Positions 1-7,227 of a stretch of 36,236 bases of DNA are shown here, piece by piece (within the stretch, counting starts at the first letter, position 1; every line of letters begins with the position of its first letter). The stretch is taken from assembly GCA_012511955.1 (NCBI GenBank), contig JAAZFC010000005.1:1-36236 (forward strand). Reading direction: 5' to 3'. The DNA comes from Fibrobacter sp. (GTDB lineage Bacteria; Fibrobacterota; Fibrobacteria; Fibrobacterales; Fibrobacteraceae). Under the pieces are notes generated by a model, which saw only the letters and a list, made by a program, of their open reading frames with translations, did no database searches and was not told where the DNA came from. Position numbers and translations under genes: made by a program.

Positions 1-1
1 A

Positions 2-172
2 ACCGAAGGGCTCAAGCAAATCGCTTTTTATGCGGACAAAGTTAAACCTGACACCCAACATTTAGTGATTTTTGACCGCACCGACAAAGGCCGCGCCATG
101 AGTTTCGCAGACAAAATGTACCGTGAAAATTTAGAGGGCGCTGCCGGTCCCCTTAGCGTATGGTGGTTTTAA
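2..172 (+). CDS. C-terminal fragment of an AAA-ATPase/PD-(D/E)XK-type protein (partial)
   Basis: This is the last 56 codons of a gene that begins before the window; the frame is open from base 2 and ends at a TAA at 170-172. The fragment contains GLKQIAFYADK followed by HLVIFDRTDKG and ends in VWWF. This resembles the C-terminus of the widespread bacterial ATP-binding proteins that pair an AAA-ATPase with a PD-(D/E)XK nuclease-like domain, where a helix with a Q..(E/A)Y.DK pattern precedes a HLVIFDR strand. Only the tail is visible, so neither Walker motifs nor the nuclease core can be checked. It lies 26 bases upstream of aroA on the same strand, but nothing indicates a shared function. Confidence 0.5.
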   Translation, partial: TEGLKQIAFYADKVKPDTQHLVIFDRTDKGRAMSFADKMYRENLEGAAGPLSVWWF

Positions 173-198
173 CCCCACAGATAAACTAAATTTGCTGT

Positions 199-1494
199 AT
201 GAAAGAAATTAGCCACCTCACTTTGTCGCCCGCAGCGAAGTTTAGCGGCGAAATTGTTTTGCCGGGTTCCAAAAGTATGTCCAATCGTGCCTTGCTGTTG
301 GCCGCTTTGTCCACAGGAACCACGGAAATTAAAAATTTGCTGACCAGCGATGATACTGAATACATGCAAAAAGCTTTGTTGCAGTTGGGGGTAGAAATCA
401 TTCCCACTGGCCCCGTTAGCGTAAAGCTAAAAGGCGTGGGTCAAAACTGGGCGCAAAAAGAGCGCGCGGAGTTTTACTTGGGAAATGCTGGCACTGCCAT
501 GCGGTCTTTGACCGCGGCGCTGTGCTTGGGGCGCGGAGATTTTACTTTAACCGGCGATCCCCGTATGTTGGAGCGCCCCATCGGTGATTTAGTGGATGCA
601 CTGCGCCAAGCAGGCGCGAATATTGACTACTTGGGGCAAGAGTCTTACCCCCCCATGCGAATCCAAGCTCGTGGTTTGCAAGGGGGAACTGTGCGCATCA
701 AAGGCAATACCTCGAGTCAATATTTGAGCGCCTTGCTTATGGCAGGGCCATACGCCGCCCAGCCTTTGACCATCGAGGTGGAAGGCGAACTGATTTCTAA
801 ACCCTATGTGAATATTACCCTCAACGAAATGCGTCGTTTTGGCATAAATGTGGAAAACGACGATTTTAAACGCTTTGTGGTTCCCCAGGGAAGCTATGTG
901 AGCCCTGGCGTGCTAGAGGTGGAAGGTGATGCCTCGGCGGCGAGCTATTTTTTGGCGGGGGCCGCCTTGGCCCACGGGCCGGTGCGAGTAAAAGGAGCCG
1001 GTCGCAGCAGTGTACAGGGCGATGTGCTCTTTGCTGAAGTGTTGCAAAAAATGGGAGCCCAGGTAGAGTGGGGCCCCGATTGGATTGAAGTGCGGGGCGG
1101 AACTTTACGCGGAGTGGATCTGGATTTAAACCACATTCCCGATGCGGCCATGACTTTGGTGCCATTGGCTTTATTTGCCCAAGGCAGCACCACTCTCCGT
1201 AATATCGGCAGTTGGCGAGTTAAAGAAACCGATCGCATTCACGCCATGGCCACCGAAGCTCGGAAAATAGGCGCCCAAGTGGAAGAAGGCCCAGATTATT
1301 TGGTGATTAACCCTCGTCCGGTGAGCGAATATGTACATACTGACATCGACACCTACGACGATCACCGCATGGCCATGAGCTTTGCATTGGTGAGTTTGGG
1401 GGGCATTTCCGTAACAATTAACGACCCTAAATGCGTAGAAAAGACATTTCCTAACTATTTTGCGGAATTTCAGAAAATGTTGTCGTATAATTAG
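199..1494 (+). CDS. aroA: 3-phosphoshikimate 1-carboxyvinyltransferase (EPSP synthase)
   Basis: This enzyme transfers the enolpyruvyl group of PEP to shikimate-3-phosphate, the sixth step of the cytoplasmic shikimate pathway. Its 431 residues match the usual length. Visible family motifs in order are LPGSKSMSNRALLLAALS (residues 19-36), LGNAGTAMRSL (94-104), SSQYLSALL, GDASAASYFLAGAALA, WRVKETDRIHAMA and YDDHRMAMSFA near the C-terminus. All are typical of EPSP synthase, including the Asp and Lys-Glu catalytic motifs. The second motif normally reads NAGTAMRPL; here the Pro is Ser103 (codon 505-507), the position known to affect glyphosate sensitivity in class I enzymes. The ATG at 199 has no obvious Shine-Dalgarno sequence. 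Base composition is richer in G+C than the downstream cluster. Identification is firm; altered herbicide response is inference. Confidence 0.96.
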   Translation: MKEISHLTLSPAAKFSGEIVLPGSKSMSNRALLLAALSTGTTEIKNLLTSDDTEYMQKALLQLGVEIIPTGPVSVKLKGVGQNWAQKERAEFYLGNAGTAMRSLTAALCLGRGDFTLTGDPRMLERPIGDLVDALRQAGANIDYLGQESYPPMRIQARGLQGGTVRIKGNTSSQYLSALLMAGPYAAQPLTIEVEGELISKPYVNITLNEMRRFGINVENDDFKRFVVPQGSYVSPGVLEVEGDASAASYFLAGAALAHGPVRVKGAGRSSVQGDVLFAEVLQKMGAQVEWGPDWIEVRGGTLRGVDLDLNHIPDAAMTLVPLALFAQGSTTLRNIGSWRVKETDRIHAMATEARKIGAQVEEGPDYLVINPRPVSEYVHTDIDTYDDHRMAMSFALVSLGGISVTINDPKCVEKTFPNYFAEFQKMLSYN

Positions 1495-1554
1495 ATTGTA
1501 AAGTTTTTGCGATATTAGCAAAGTATTTAGTAGTTTTTAAAGGATGTCTATAAT

Positions 1555-1559
1555 AGGAG
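1555..1559 (+). promoter_or_regulatory. Shine-Dalgarno site that fixes the start of the solute-binding protein
   Basis: AGGAG lies five bases before the ATG at 1565. It supports that codon over the in-frame ATG at 1544, which would add seven residues ahead of an otherwise standard signal peptide. Confidence 0.6.
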
Positions 1560-1564
1560 TCATT

Positions 1565-3070
1565 ATGCGCTTAAAATTTATCCTTATATTATTGCTAGCT
1601 CCTGCTATGTTAATGGCTAAGCCATTAGAAGTTTGGATTATGCCCAATGGAGCTAATCCCCAAGGTATTTTAGAAGAGCGCCTCGTTCAATTCACTAAAG
1701 AAACAGGATTGTCTGCTAAGGTAGTGGTGCTAGATTGGGGTGAGGCCTGGAGTCGTATTAGCGAAGCTTTGGAGTCTGGACAAGGTCCTGATGTCCTGCA
1801 ATTAGGGACTACTTGGGTTTCGTTTTTTGCTTCTAAAGGCTGGTTATCGCCTTTGGATGCTCACTTAGGAAAGGTAGATCCTGGTCGTTTTGTGCCAGTA
1901 AGTTGGAAAACTACCCAAGTTGATGATCAAAATTCTATTTACGCCATACCGTGGTTTATGGATGTACGCGTGCTGATGGCTAATAAAGCCCTACTGGCTG
2001 AGTCAGGGTTAGACAATGAAAATATTGTAACTTTAGATTCTTTTAGGTTGGCACTAGATCGCTTTAAAAGTTTAAACAAAACCAAAGAAACAGGAACCAT
2101 TATTTACCCCTTTGCCTTTCCTGGTAAAAGCGACTGGAATATTCCTCACAATTTTGCTCCGTGGATTTGGTCTCAAGGGGGAGATTTTATTGTTAAAGAA
2201 AACGGCCAATGGCAGAGTAATTTGCTGAACCCCAAGACCATTAAAGGCATAAAACTTTATGTGAATTTTATCTTGGACTCTTTGGTTAATGTTTCCACGC
2301 TTAAAGAAAACACCGCTCAAGTTACTAGCAGATTTAATAATGGCGAACAGCTGTTTTCCATAAACACATCTGAAGTGATAATGCAAACCCGAGTAGATGA
2401 ATCCAAAGGTGGCACTCTCAATAGTCGTATAGGGCAAGACGGAATATCAACATTTCCTATTCCCAGCGGCCCCGCAGGCTCCGTGGCTTTTATTGGTGGC
2501 AGTAATTTAGCTTTACCGAAAGCTAAACAAAATAATTCCAGAGCTTTACAATTGTTGCTGTTTTTAACTCGCGGCGATAATCTGGATATTTACACCCAAA
2601 AAATAGGTTTTTTGCCCCCGGATACCACAGTTCTTAGCGAATGGGCCCAAGACTCTCTTTATAAAGTATTAGTGGATCAAGCCAAAGAAGGTAAGGCTTA
2701 TCCAAATATCCCTAACTGGGGCGAAATAGAGTCCATGTTGGTGGAAATGTTTAGTGCGGTATGGAGTTTGCTCGATGTAGGTGGATTGTACAGTGACGAA
2801 GAACTTTATGAAATCCTCTCTCGTTATCATTTGGTGTTAAACAAGTCTTTAGATGCTGGCGAAGTTGCTGTCTTATCTAAAGATGAATTTTATGATGTAA
2901 TTAAGTCTATAAAAAGCTTAGAAGAGCTAAAGTATGGTCCCAAAAAAGAGAAATCCAGTGCAAGGGTAGATCTTTTGCAAAAAGTTGAGTTCAGAATAGC
3001 TTTGGCGGTGCTGTTTATATTGTTACTTTCATTAATAGGGGTTATAAGGCTTAGAAAAAAGCAGAATTAG
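1565..3070 (+). CDS. Membrane-anchored extracellular solute-binding protein (family 1 type)
   Basis: The protein has 501 residues from the ATG at 1565. A signal peptide (MRLKFILILLLAPAMLMA) leads into KPLEVWIMPNG and a two-lobed family 1 sugar-type binding protein with typical features: LEERLVQFTKETG, GPDVLQLGTTWVSFFASKGWL, a YAIPWFMDVRVLMANKALL hinge strand and FIGGSNLALPKA. There is no lipobox cysteine. Instead the C-terminus carries a transmembrane helix (about residues 475-495, FRIALAVLFILLLSLIGVI) and a basic tail RLRKKQN, giving a periplasmic domain tethered to the inner membrane with its C-terminus inside. No permease or ATPase gene follows; the next gene, nine bases away, encodes a diguanylate cyclase with its own sensor domain. 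A role as a sensory co-receptor is therefore more likely than transport, but this is inference. The ligand is unknown, probably a sugar or oligosaccharide from family precedent. Confidence 0.8.
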   Translation: MRLKFILILLLAPAMLMAKPLEVWIMPNGANPQGILEERLVQFTKETGLSAKVVVLDWGEAWSRISEALESGQGPDVLQLGTTWVSFFASKGWLSPLDAHLGKVDPGRFVPVSWKTTQVDDQNSIYAIPWFMDVRVLMANKALLAESGLDNENIVTLDSFRLALDRFKSLNKTKETGTIIYPFAFPGKSDWNIPHNFAPWIWSQGGDFIVKENGQWQSNLLNPKTIKGIKLYVNFILDSLVNVSTLKENTAQVTSRFNNGEQLFSINTSEVIMQTRVDESKGGTLNSRIGQDGISTFPIPSGPAGSVAFIGGSNLALPKAKQNNSRALQLLLFLTRGDNLDIYTQKIGFLPPDTTVLSEWAQDSLYKVLVDQAKEGKAYPNIPNWGEIESMLVEMFSAVWSLLDVGGLYSDEELYEILSRYHLVLNKSLDAGEVAVLSKDEFYDVIKSIKSLEELKYGPKKEKSSARVDLLQKVEFRIALAVLFILLLSLIGVIRLRKKQN

Positions 3071-3079
3071 GTTCATTTT

Positions 3080-4876
3080 ATGGATAGAATTCCATTTTAT
3101 CGCAGTTTTCGTTTTCGTTTGGTGTTTTTTATAGTAGTTATTCAACTTCTGTTTTTGAGTGTGTCTGCTATTTACACCCTGCGCAAGCAATCAGATGCGG
3201 AAACCTTAAAGGCTTTTAATAGCAACGAATCTAGCATAAAAATTGCTACTTCTTATGTAAATAATACCATGGCTGCTTTCGAGCAAAACCTTAACCTTAT
3301 GGCGGTTACTCCTGCTTTGGCATCCTTTGATCCCACAGAGAGCGGCAAATTCTTAAAAACCTATAAAGTATCTTCTCTTTTTATTACAGGAGAAAGGCTA
3401 ACTCTTTACGACAATAACAATAAATTTGTGGCAGATAATTGGATGGTGGGAGGTAGTCGTGATACAGCTGGTTTCGAAGAATTTGCTAATGTAGAACCTT
3501 TAAATGCTTATATGGGGAAAATCAAATGGGAAAACTATAGTCCCATGCGGAGTTTTGCAGTAACGGTGCAAAACTATGCTCGGGCCAATGGAGTTTTGGT
3601 GGCCGATTTTTCTTTTCGTCGTTTGCACTCTTTTTTGTCAGAGTTTAAAGTTGGAGAACAGGGGCATTTAATACTCATAGACAATTTAGGGCGCATCATT
3701 TATCACCCCGATAGTAAATGGACTCGAAAACCGACTAATATGTCAGCTTTGGGGTTTCCTGAACTTAATGTTAAGGAATACAGCACTGAAGAACCAACTT
3801 ATGTACAGTTAAATAATGGCATAAGCTACATGATTAATTATCGTTATGAAAATCAAACGGGCATTGGGATAATGACTTTGCTACCCTGTGCTGAAATAGA
3901 TAAACAAGCTAGCGTGGCCCGGCGTAGTATGTTGTATTTATACGGCGCAATGATGTTCTTTATGCTCGTTTTAATTACCTGGATGTCCACCTTGTTGTTA
4001 AAACCGTTGGTGGTCTTAACTGAAAAAATGCGTTTAGTACAAGATGGTGATTTAGATGTGGAAAGCGGAATTAAAAGAGAAGATGAAATAGGTTTATTGG
4101 CCAGTGTTTTTGATACCATGCGGATTTCCATTAAGCAATATGTCAGTGAACTCGGAGCCCATAGAGATCGTTTGGAGTTGGAGGTGGCTGAACGCACCGC
4201 TGAATTGGAAAAGGCAAACAAAGTTTTAGAGCTAATGTCTCGCACCGACGATCTAACAGGTATTCCCAATCGTCGGGATATCATGGAAAAAATAAAATAC
4301 GAAATGCACAGATCTCGCCGTAGCAACTTACCTTTTGCTTTTATTATTGGAGACATTGATAAGTTCAAGTCATTTAACGATACCTATGGGCATGATTGCG
4401 GAGATGAAGTATTGCGTTCGGTGGCTCAAACCATGCGTTCAATGCTAAGAAAACATGACTATATTGCACGGTGGGGGGGCGAAGAATTTTTGCTGGTATT
4501 GCCTGAAACTTCTGAAGAAGGTGCTATGGTGGTCGCGCAAAGAGTTAGAGCAAAAGTAGCTGAAACACAGCACAAATATGGCGATCTTAAACTGTCGGTT
4601 ACCATAACTTTAGGGGTAGCATTATTCGATGTGCGTTTGGGAATAGAGCGCAGTATTTCTCTAGCGGATCGAGCTTTGTACGAAGGTAAAGAACAGGGGC
4701 GTAACAGAGTGGTTTATTGGGATCCAGCACGAATCACTCCCGAAGAACTAGCTGAAGCAGCAAAGGATAAAGAGTCGCGCTCAGATTCAGATGCCGAACT
4801 AGATTCAAATGTGATATTTCTGTTGGATCAAGAGAGAAAAATGCGTGAGGAAAGAAATCAAAAAGATGAAAGTTAA
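3080..4876 (+). CDS. dCache-HAMP-GGDEF diguanylate cyclase
   Basis: This 598-residue inner-membrane sensor is predicted to make cyclic di-GMP from two GTP. TM1 (about 12-32) precedes a periplasmic dCache-type domain (about 38-280) ending in the diagnostic LIDNLGRIIYHPD (199-211). TM2 (about 284-307) is followed by HAMP (308-360, with EDEIGLL), a coiled coil (361-388) and a GGDEF domain (about 389-550). The active-site loop is GGEEF (466-470), and the product-inhibition I-site RKHD (457-460) lies exactly five residues upstream, so the domain should be active and feedback-inhibited. DIDKFKSFNDTYGH, the metal/substrate strand, is intact. The C-terminal 45 residues are acidic and probably disordered. 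The gene starts nine bases after the solute-binding protein gene, and its end overlaps the next gene, suggesting one operon. The dCache ligand, or a contact with the neighbouring binding protein, is not determined. Confidence 0.93.
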   Translation: MDRIPFYRSFRFRLVFFIVVIQLLFLSVSAIYTLRKQSDAETLKAFNSNESSIKIATSYVNNTMAAFEQNLNLMAVTPALASFDPTESGKFLKTYKVSSLFITGERLTLYDNNNKFVADNWMVGGSRDTAGFEEFANVEPLNAYMGKIKWENYSPMRSFAVTVQNYARANGVLVADFSFRRLHSFLSEFKVGEQGHLILIDNLGRIIYHPDSKWTRKPTNMSALGFPELNVKEYSTEEPTYVQLNNGISYMINYRYENQTGIGIMTLLPCAEIDKQASVARRSMLYLYGAMMFFMLVLITWMSTLLLKPLVVLTEKMRLVQDGDLDVESGIKREDEIGLLASVFDTMRISIKQYVSELGAHRDRLELEVAERTAELEKANKVLELMSRTDDLTGIPNRRDIMEKIKYEMHRSRRSNLPFAFIIGDIDKFKSFNDTYGHDCGDEVLRSVAQTMRSMLRKHDYIARWGGEEFLLVLPETSEEGAMVVAQRVRAKVAETQHKYGDLKLSVTITLGVALFDVRLGIERSISLADRALYEGKEQGRNRVVYWDPARITPEELAEAAKDKESRSDSDAELDSNVIFLLDQERKMREERNQKDES

Positions 4877-7058
4877 AAAATATTCATCGATTTGCGTTGT
4901 TTGGGTTATCTTACTATTCTCAGTAAATTTAAGTGCTTTTTCTACTAAAGAAGCATCCAGATGGATAGATTTAGACAGCTTGGTAGCCGAATTTGTGGAA
5001 TATGCTGATAGTGTACAACCCGGTGCGCGTTTGGGAATATCCATACGCTCGGTACAAAAAGACTCATTACTTATATCTGAACGGGGAGATGAGTGGTTTG
5101 TTCCCGCTTCTACGCTTAAAACCTTGGTTACTGCAGCTAGTATTGATGCTTTTCCCCTAGATTTTGAACCTGCCACCATAGTTGCTTTAGAAGGGGATAA
5201 AAAAGGTAGCGCTTTTTACGGAAATGTGCGTTTTTATGGTCGCGGAGATCCCAACATTTCAGGGCGTTATTTTTCCGATGCCTTAGATATACCTCGTTCC
5301 ATAGTGGATTCTATTAAAGCTTTAGGCATAGATACCATTTATGGTGATTTATTGGCAGATACTAGTTATTATCAAGGTCCCCGGCGACCCAAAGGTTGGG
5401 AAAAACGTTTTTATAACGCTTGGTATGGCGCAGATATAGCAGCTTTGTCATTTAATGATAATTGTTATCGCATAACTATAGAACCAGGTGAAAAGAATAA
5501 GGACAGTGTGCTTTATAGCATTAGCCCCGATGTGGGTTTTGTGCGCGTTATAAATAATGTTAAAACCGTTCCAGGTAGAAGAAATAGGATAAAATATCAT
5601 TTAGAACCTCACCACACTGAAATAACACTATCGGGAACTTTAGGGGTAAATGCAAGAAAATATTCTATGGTTTTGCCTGTGCGCAAACCAGTGCTTTATT
5701 TTTTAGCAGCAATGAGAACCGCCGCCCAAGAAAGGAATTTGTACATAGAAAAAGCGCATATAGCTTCCAGTTCCCCAGTTTGGTCCATGGAGTTTCCCAC
5801 AGCGCCGGTGTTAAGCATCATAGACGAAGTTAATCAGCGGTCACAAAACATGCATGCCGAAATGCTGTTGCGCAACTTGGGAGCTTTCGTTTTAAAAGAT
5901 GGCACCTCGGATGGGGGGATTTTAGCAGAAAAAATATTTTTAAAAAACCAAGATTTAAGTGAAAAAGATTTTTATTTGGTAGATGGCAGTGGCTTATCTC
6001 CTCATAATCGCATTAAACCCGATGCACTAAGTCATTTACTAGCAAAAATGGCAAGGCATCCGCAAAAAGATCTATACATAAACTCCTTGGCTGCTCCCCG
6101 TGTAAGTGGTGCCACTGGCCGCCGCTTAGAAAATTTAGAAGAACCTCATAAAACCAAGACTAAAACTGGTTTTATTAATAATGTGCAAGGTTTGGTGGGT
6201 TATATTATAACTACTCGTGGCGATACCTTGGCTGTGGCCACGCATTTAAATGGCTATAAAAAATCTGATGCCGCTGCCCGTGACTTAATGGACACTATAT
6301 GGTCGAGGTTAATGCGTCATCAAAATATTGAGAGTAAATCCCTTTTACAAGCAAAAAAGTTGCATAAAAGCTACGAGAAAGTTGATGATGTAAACCAGCG
6401 TCTAAAGCTGTTTTCCCAAGAGTTAGAGGGGGTGCCGTATTTACTTGGTCCTACTGGTGAAGGTATGAATGCAAAACTAGAGTCTAAACCGTTGATGAAT
6501 ATGGATTATTTTGATTGCGTTACATATATGGAGCATGTGATGGCTTTGGCTTATGCACCCACGAGGGCCTCAATATTTGATTTTTTGCAAAACATTCGCT
6601 ATGCAAATGGTCAAATTAGTTTTAGTTATCGCAAACATTATTTTGTGGAAGACTGGATAGCTAAAAACCCTTTGGTAAAGTTAAGGTCTTTCCCTAATGA
6701 TACAGTAATTTATCGCATTATGGATAAGAAAAAGTTCTTTGCAGCTAAAAATCTGCTATGGAATAAGCCTAATCCTAAAACTAAAATACCCTATTTACCT
6801 CGTACAGAAGCTTTGAAGTTTGCGGAAAGTGTATGGCAAGATAACGAAGAGGTTCTAGGAGTGGGGATTATGAGTACAGCGCCAAATATTTGCGTAAACC
6901 ATGTGGGTTTTTTAATTTTAGAACCTGGTAAAGTTCCGCATTTCCGCCATGCCTCACAAGCTAAAGGCATGGTGGTAACTCAAACATTAAGCAGTTATAT
7001 AAATAAGCGTTTTTTAAAATCTCCAGGTTTATTGCTCTTTGAATTTGCTAATCCATAG
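4866..7058 (+). CDS. dacB: PBP4-type D-Ala-D-Ala carboxypeptidase/endopeptidase fused to a DUF1460-like domain
   Basis: From the ATG at 4866 this is a 730-residue exported protein; a GTG at 4845 would add seven residues. The signal peptide is about 1-27. Residues 35-485 are a peptidase S13 (PBP4/DacB) domain with all three penicillin-binding motifs: STLK at 82-85, SQN at 326-328 and KTG at 433-435. It should cleave D-Ala-D-Ala stems and possibly cross-links in the periplasm. Residues 505-730 form a second domain resembling DUF1460 (NlpC/P60-like cysteine peptidases acting on cell-wall peptides): FDCVTYMEHVMALA with probable nucleophile Cys551, and NHVGFLI with His679, followed by FRHAS. S13 enzymes normally end near 480 residues, so the extra 230 are a true fusion. 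The start overlaps the diguanylate cyclase gene by 11 bases, implying translational coupling. The S13 call is firm; the DUF1460 call is good but rests on motifs. Confidence 0.9.
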   Translation: MKVKKYSSICVVWVILLFSVNLSAFSTKEASRWIDLDSLVAEFVEYADSVQPGARLGISIRSVQKDSLLISERGDEWFVPASTLKTLVTAASIDAFPLDFEPATIVALEGDKKGSAFYGNVRFYGRGDPNISGRYFSDALDIPRSIVDSIKALGIDTIYGDLLADTSYYQGPRRPKGWEKRFYNAWYGADIAALSFNDNCYRITIEPGEKNKDSVLYSISPDVGFVRVINNVKTVPGRRNRIKYHLEPHHTEITLSGTLGVNARKYSMVLPVRKPVLYFLAAMRTAAQERNLYIEKAHIASSSPVWSMEFPTAPVLSIIDEVNQRSQNMHAEMLLRNLGAFVLKDGTSDGGILAEKIFLKNQDLSEKDFYLVDGSGLSPHNRIKPDALSHLLAKMARHPQKDLYINSLAAPRVSGATGRRLENLEEPHKTKTKTGFINNVQGLVGYIITTRGDTLAVATHLNGYKKSDAAARDLMDTIWSRLMRHQNIESKSLLQAKKLHKSYEKVDDVNQRLKLFSQELEGVPYLLGPTGEGMNAKLESKPLMNMDYFDCVTYMEHVMALAYAPTRASIFDFLQNIRYANGQISFSYRKHYFVEDWIAKNPLVKLRSFPNDTVIYRIMDKKKFFAAKNLLWNKPNPKTKIPYLPRTEALKFAESVWQDNEEVLGVGIMSTAPNICVNHVGFLILEPGKVPHFRHASQAKGMVVTQTLSSYINKRFLKSPGLLLFEFANP

Positions 7059-7181
7059 CTTAATATGGCAATTTGAGTTATTCTAAACTGTAGTTTCATA
7101 AACAAAAAAAAAGACTTTTATCACTAAAAGAAGTCTATATTAATAGTAGTTCTCCTTAGTTATGTTGTTATGTGGTTGAAA

Positions 7182-7211
7182 GGGCTCGGACTTTGTCTGA
7201 GCTCTTTTTTT
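7182..7211 (+). terminator. Rho-independent terminator after the binding protein/GGDEF/dacB cluster
   Basis: A 10-bp stem (7182-7191 with 7195-7204, two G-U pairs, three-base loop) is followed directly by seven T residues. It lies 124 bases after the dacB-like stop codon and only 17 bases before the next ATG, so it separates this cluster from the OLD-like gene. Confidence 0.8.
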
Positions 7212-7220
7212 ATTTGTAAT
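7193..7220 (+). promoter_or_regulatory. Possible promoter giving a leaderless transcript for the OLD-like gene
   Basis: TTGTCT (7193-7198) and TGTAAT (7215-7220) are separated by 16 bases and would start transcription at about 7227-7228, on the ATG itself. No Shine-Dalgarno sequence precedes that ATG, and a terminator occupies the rest of the upstream space. The match is modest, so this is a weak call. Confidence 0.25.
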
Positions 7221-7227
7221 GTAGTTT

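Noticed and set aside
866-1165. Long open frames opposite aroA and other genes
   Set aside because: They lie fully inside well-identified genes on the other strand or frame, with no ribosome-binding sites or recognisable motifs.
1486-1491. TATAAT at the end of aroA as the promoter of the binding-protein cluster
   Set aside because: The hexamer is perfect, but no -35 element is found at 16-18 bases upstream, and the region is AT-rich.
1565-3070. Binding protein as a component of an ordinary ABC sugar importer
   Set aside because: No permease or ATPase gene is adjacent, there is no lipobox, and a C-terminal membrane anchor is present. An importer encoded elsewhere cannot be excluded.
7112-7136. 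Hairpin AGACTT/AAGTCT preceded by a run of A, as a terminator
   Set aside because: The T run would lie downstream only on the minus strand, where no gene reads into it. The stem is short, and the plus-strand terminator at 7182-7211 is far better.
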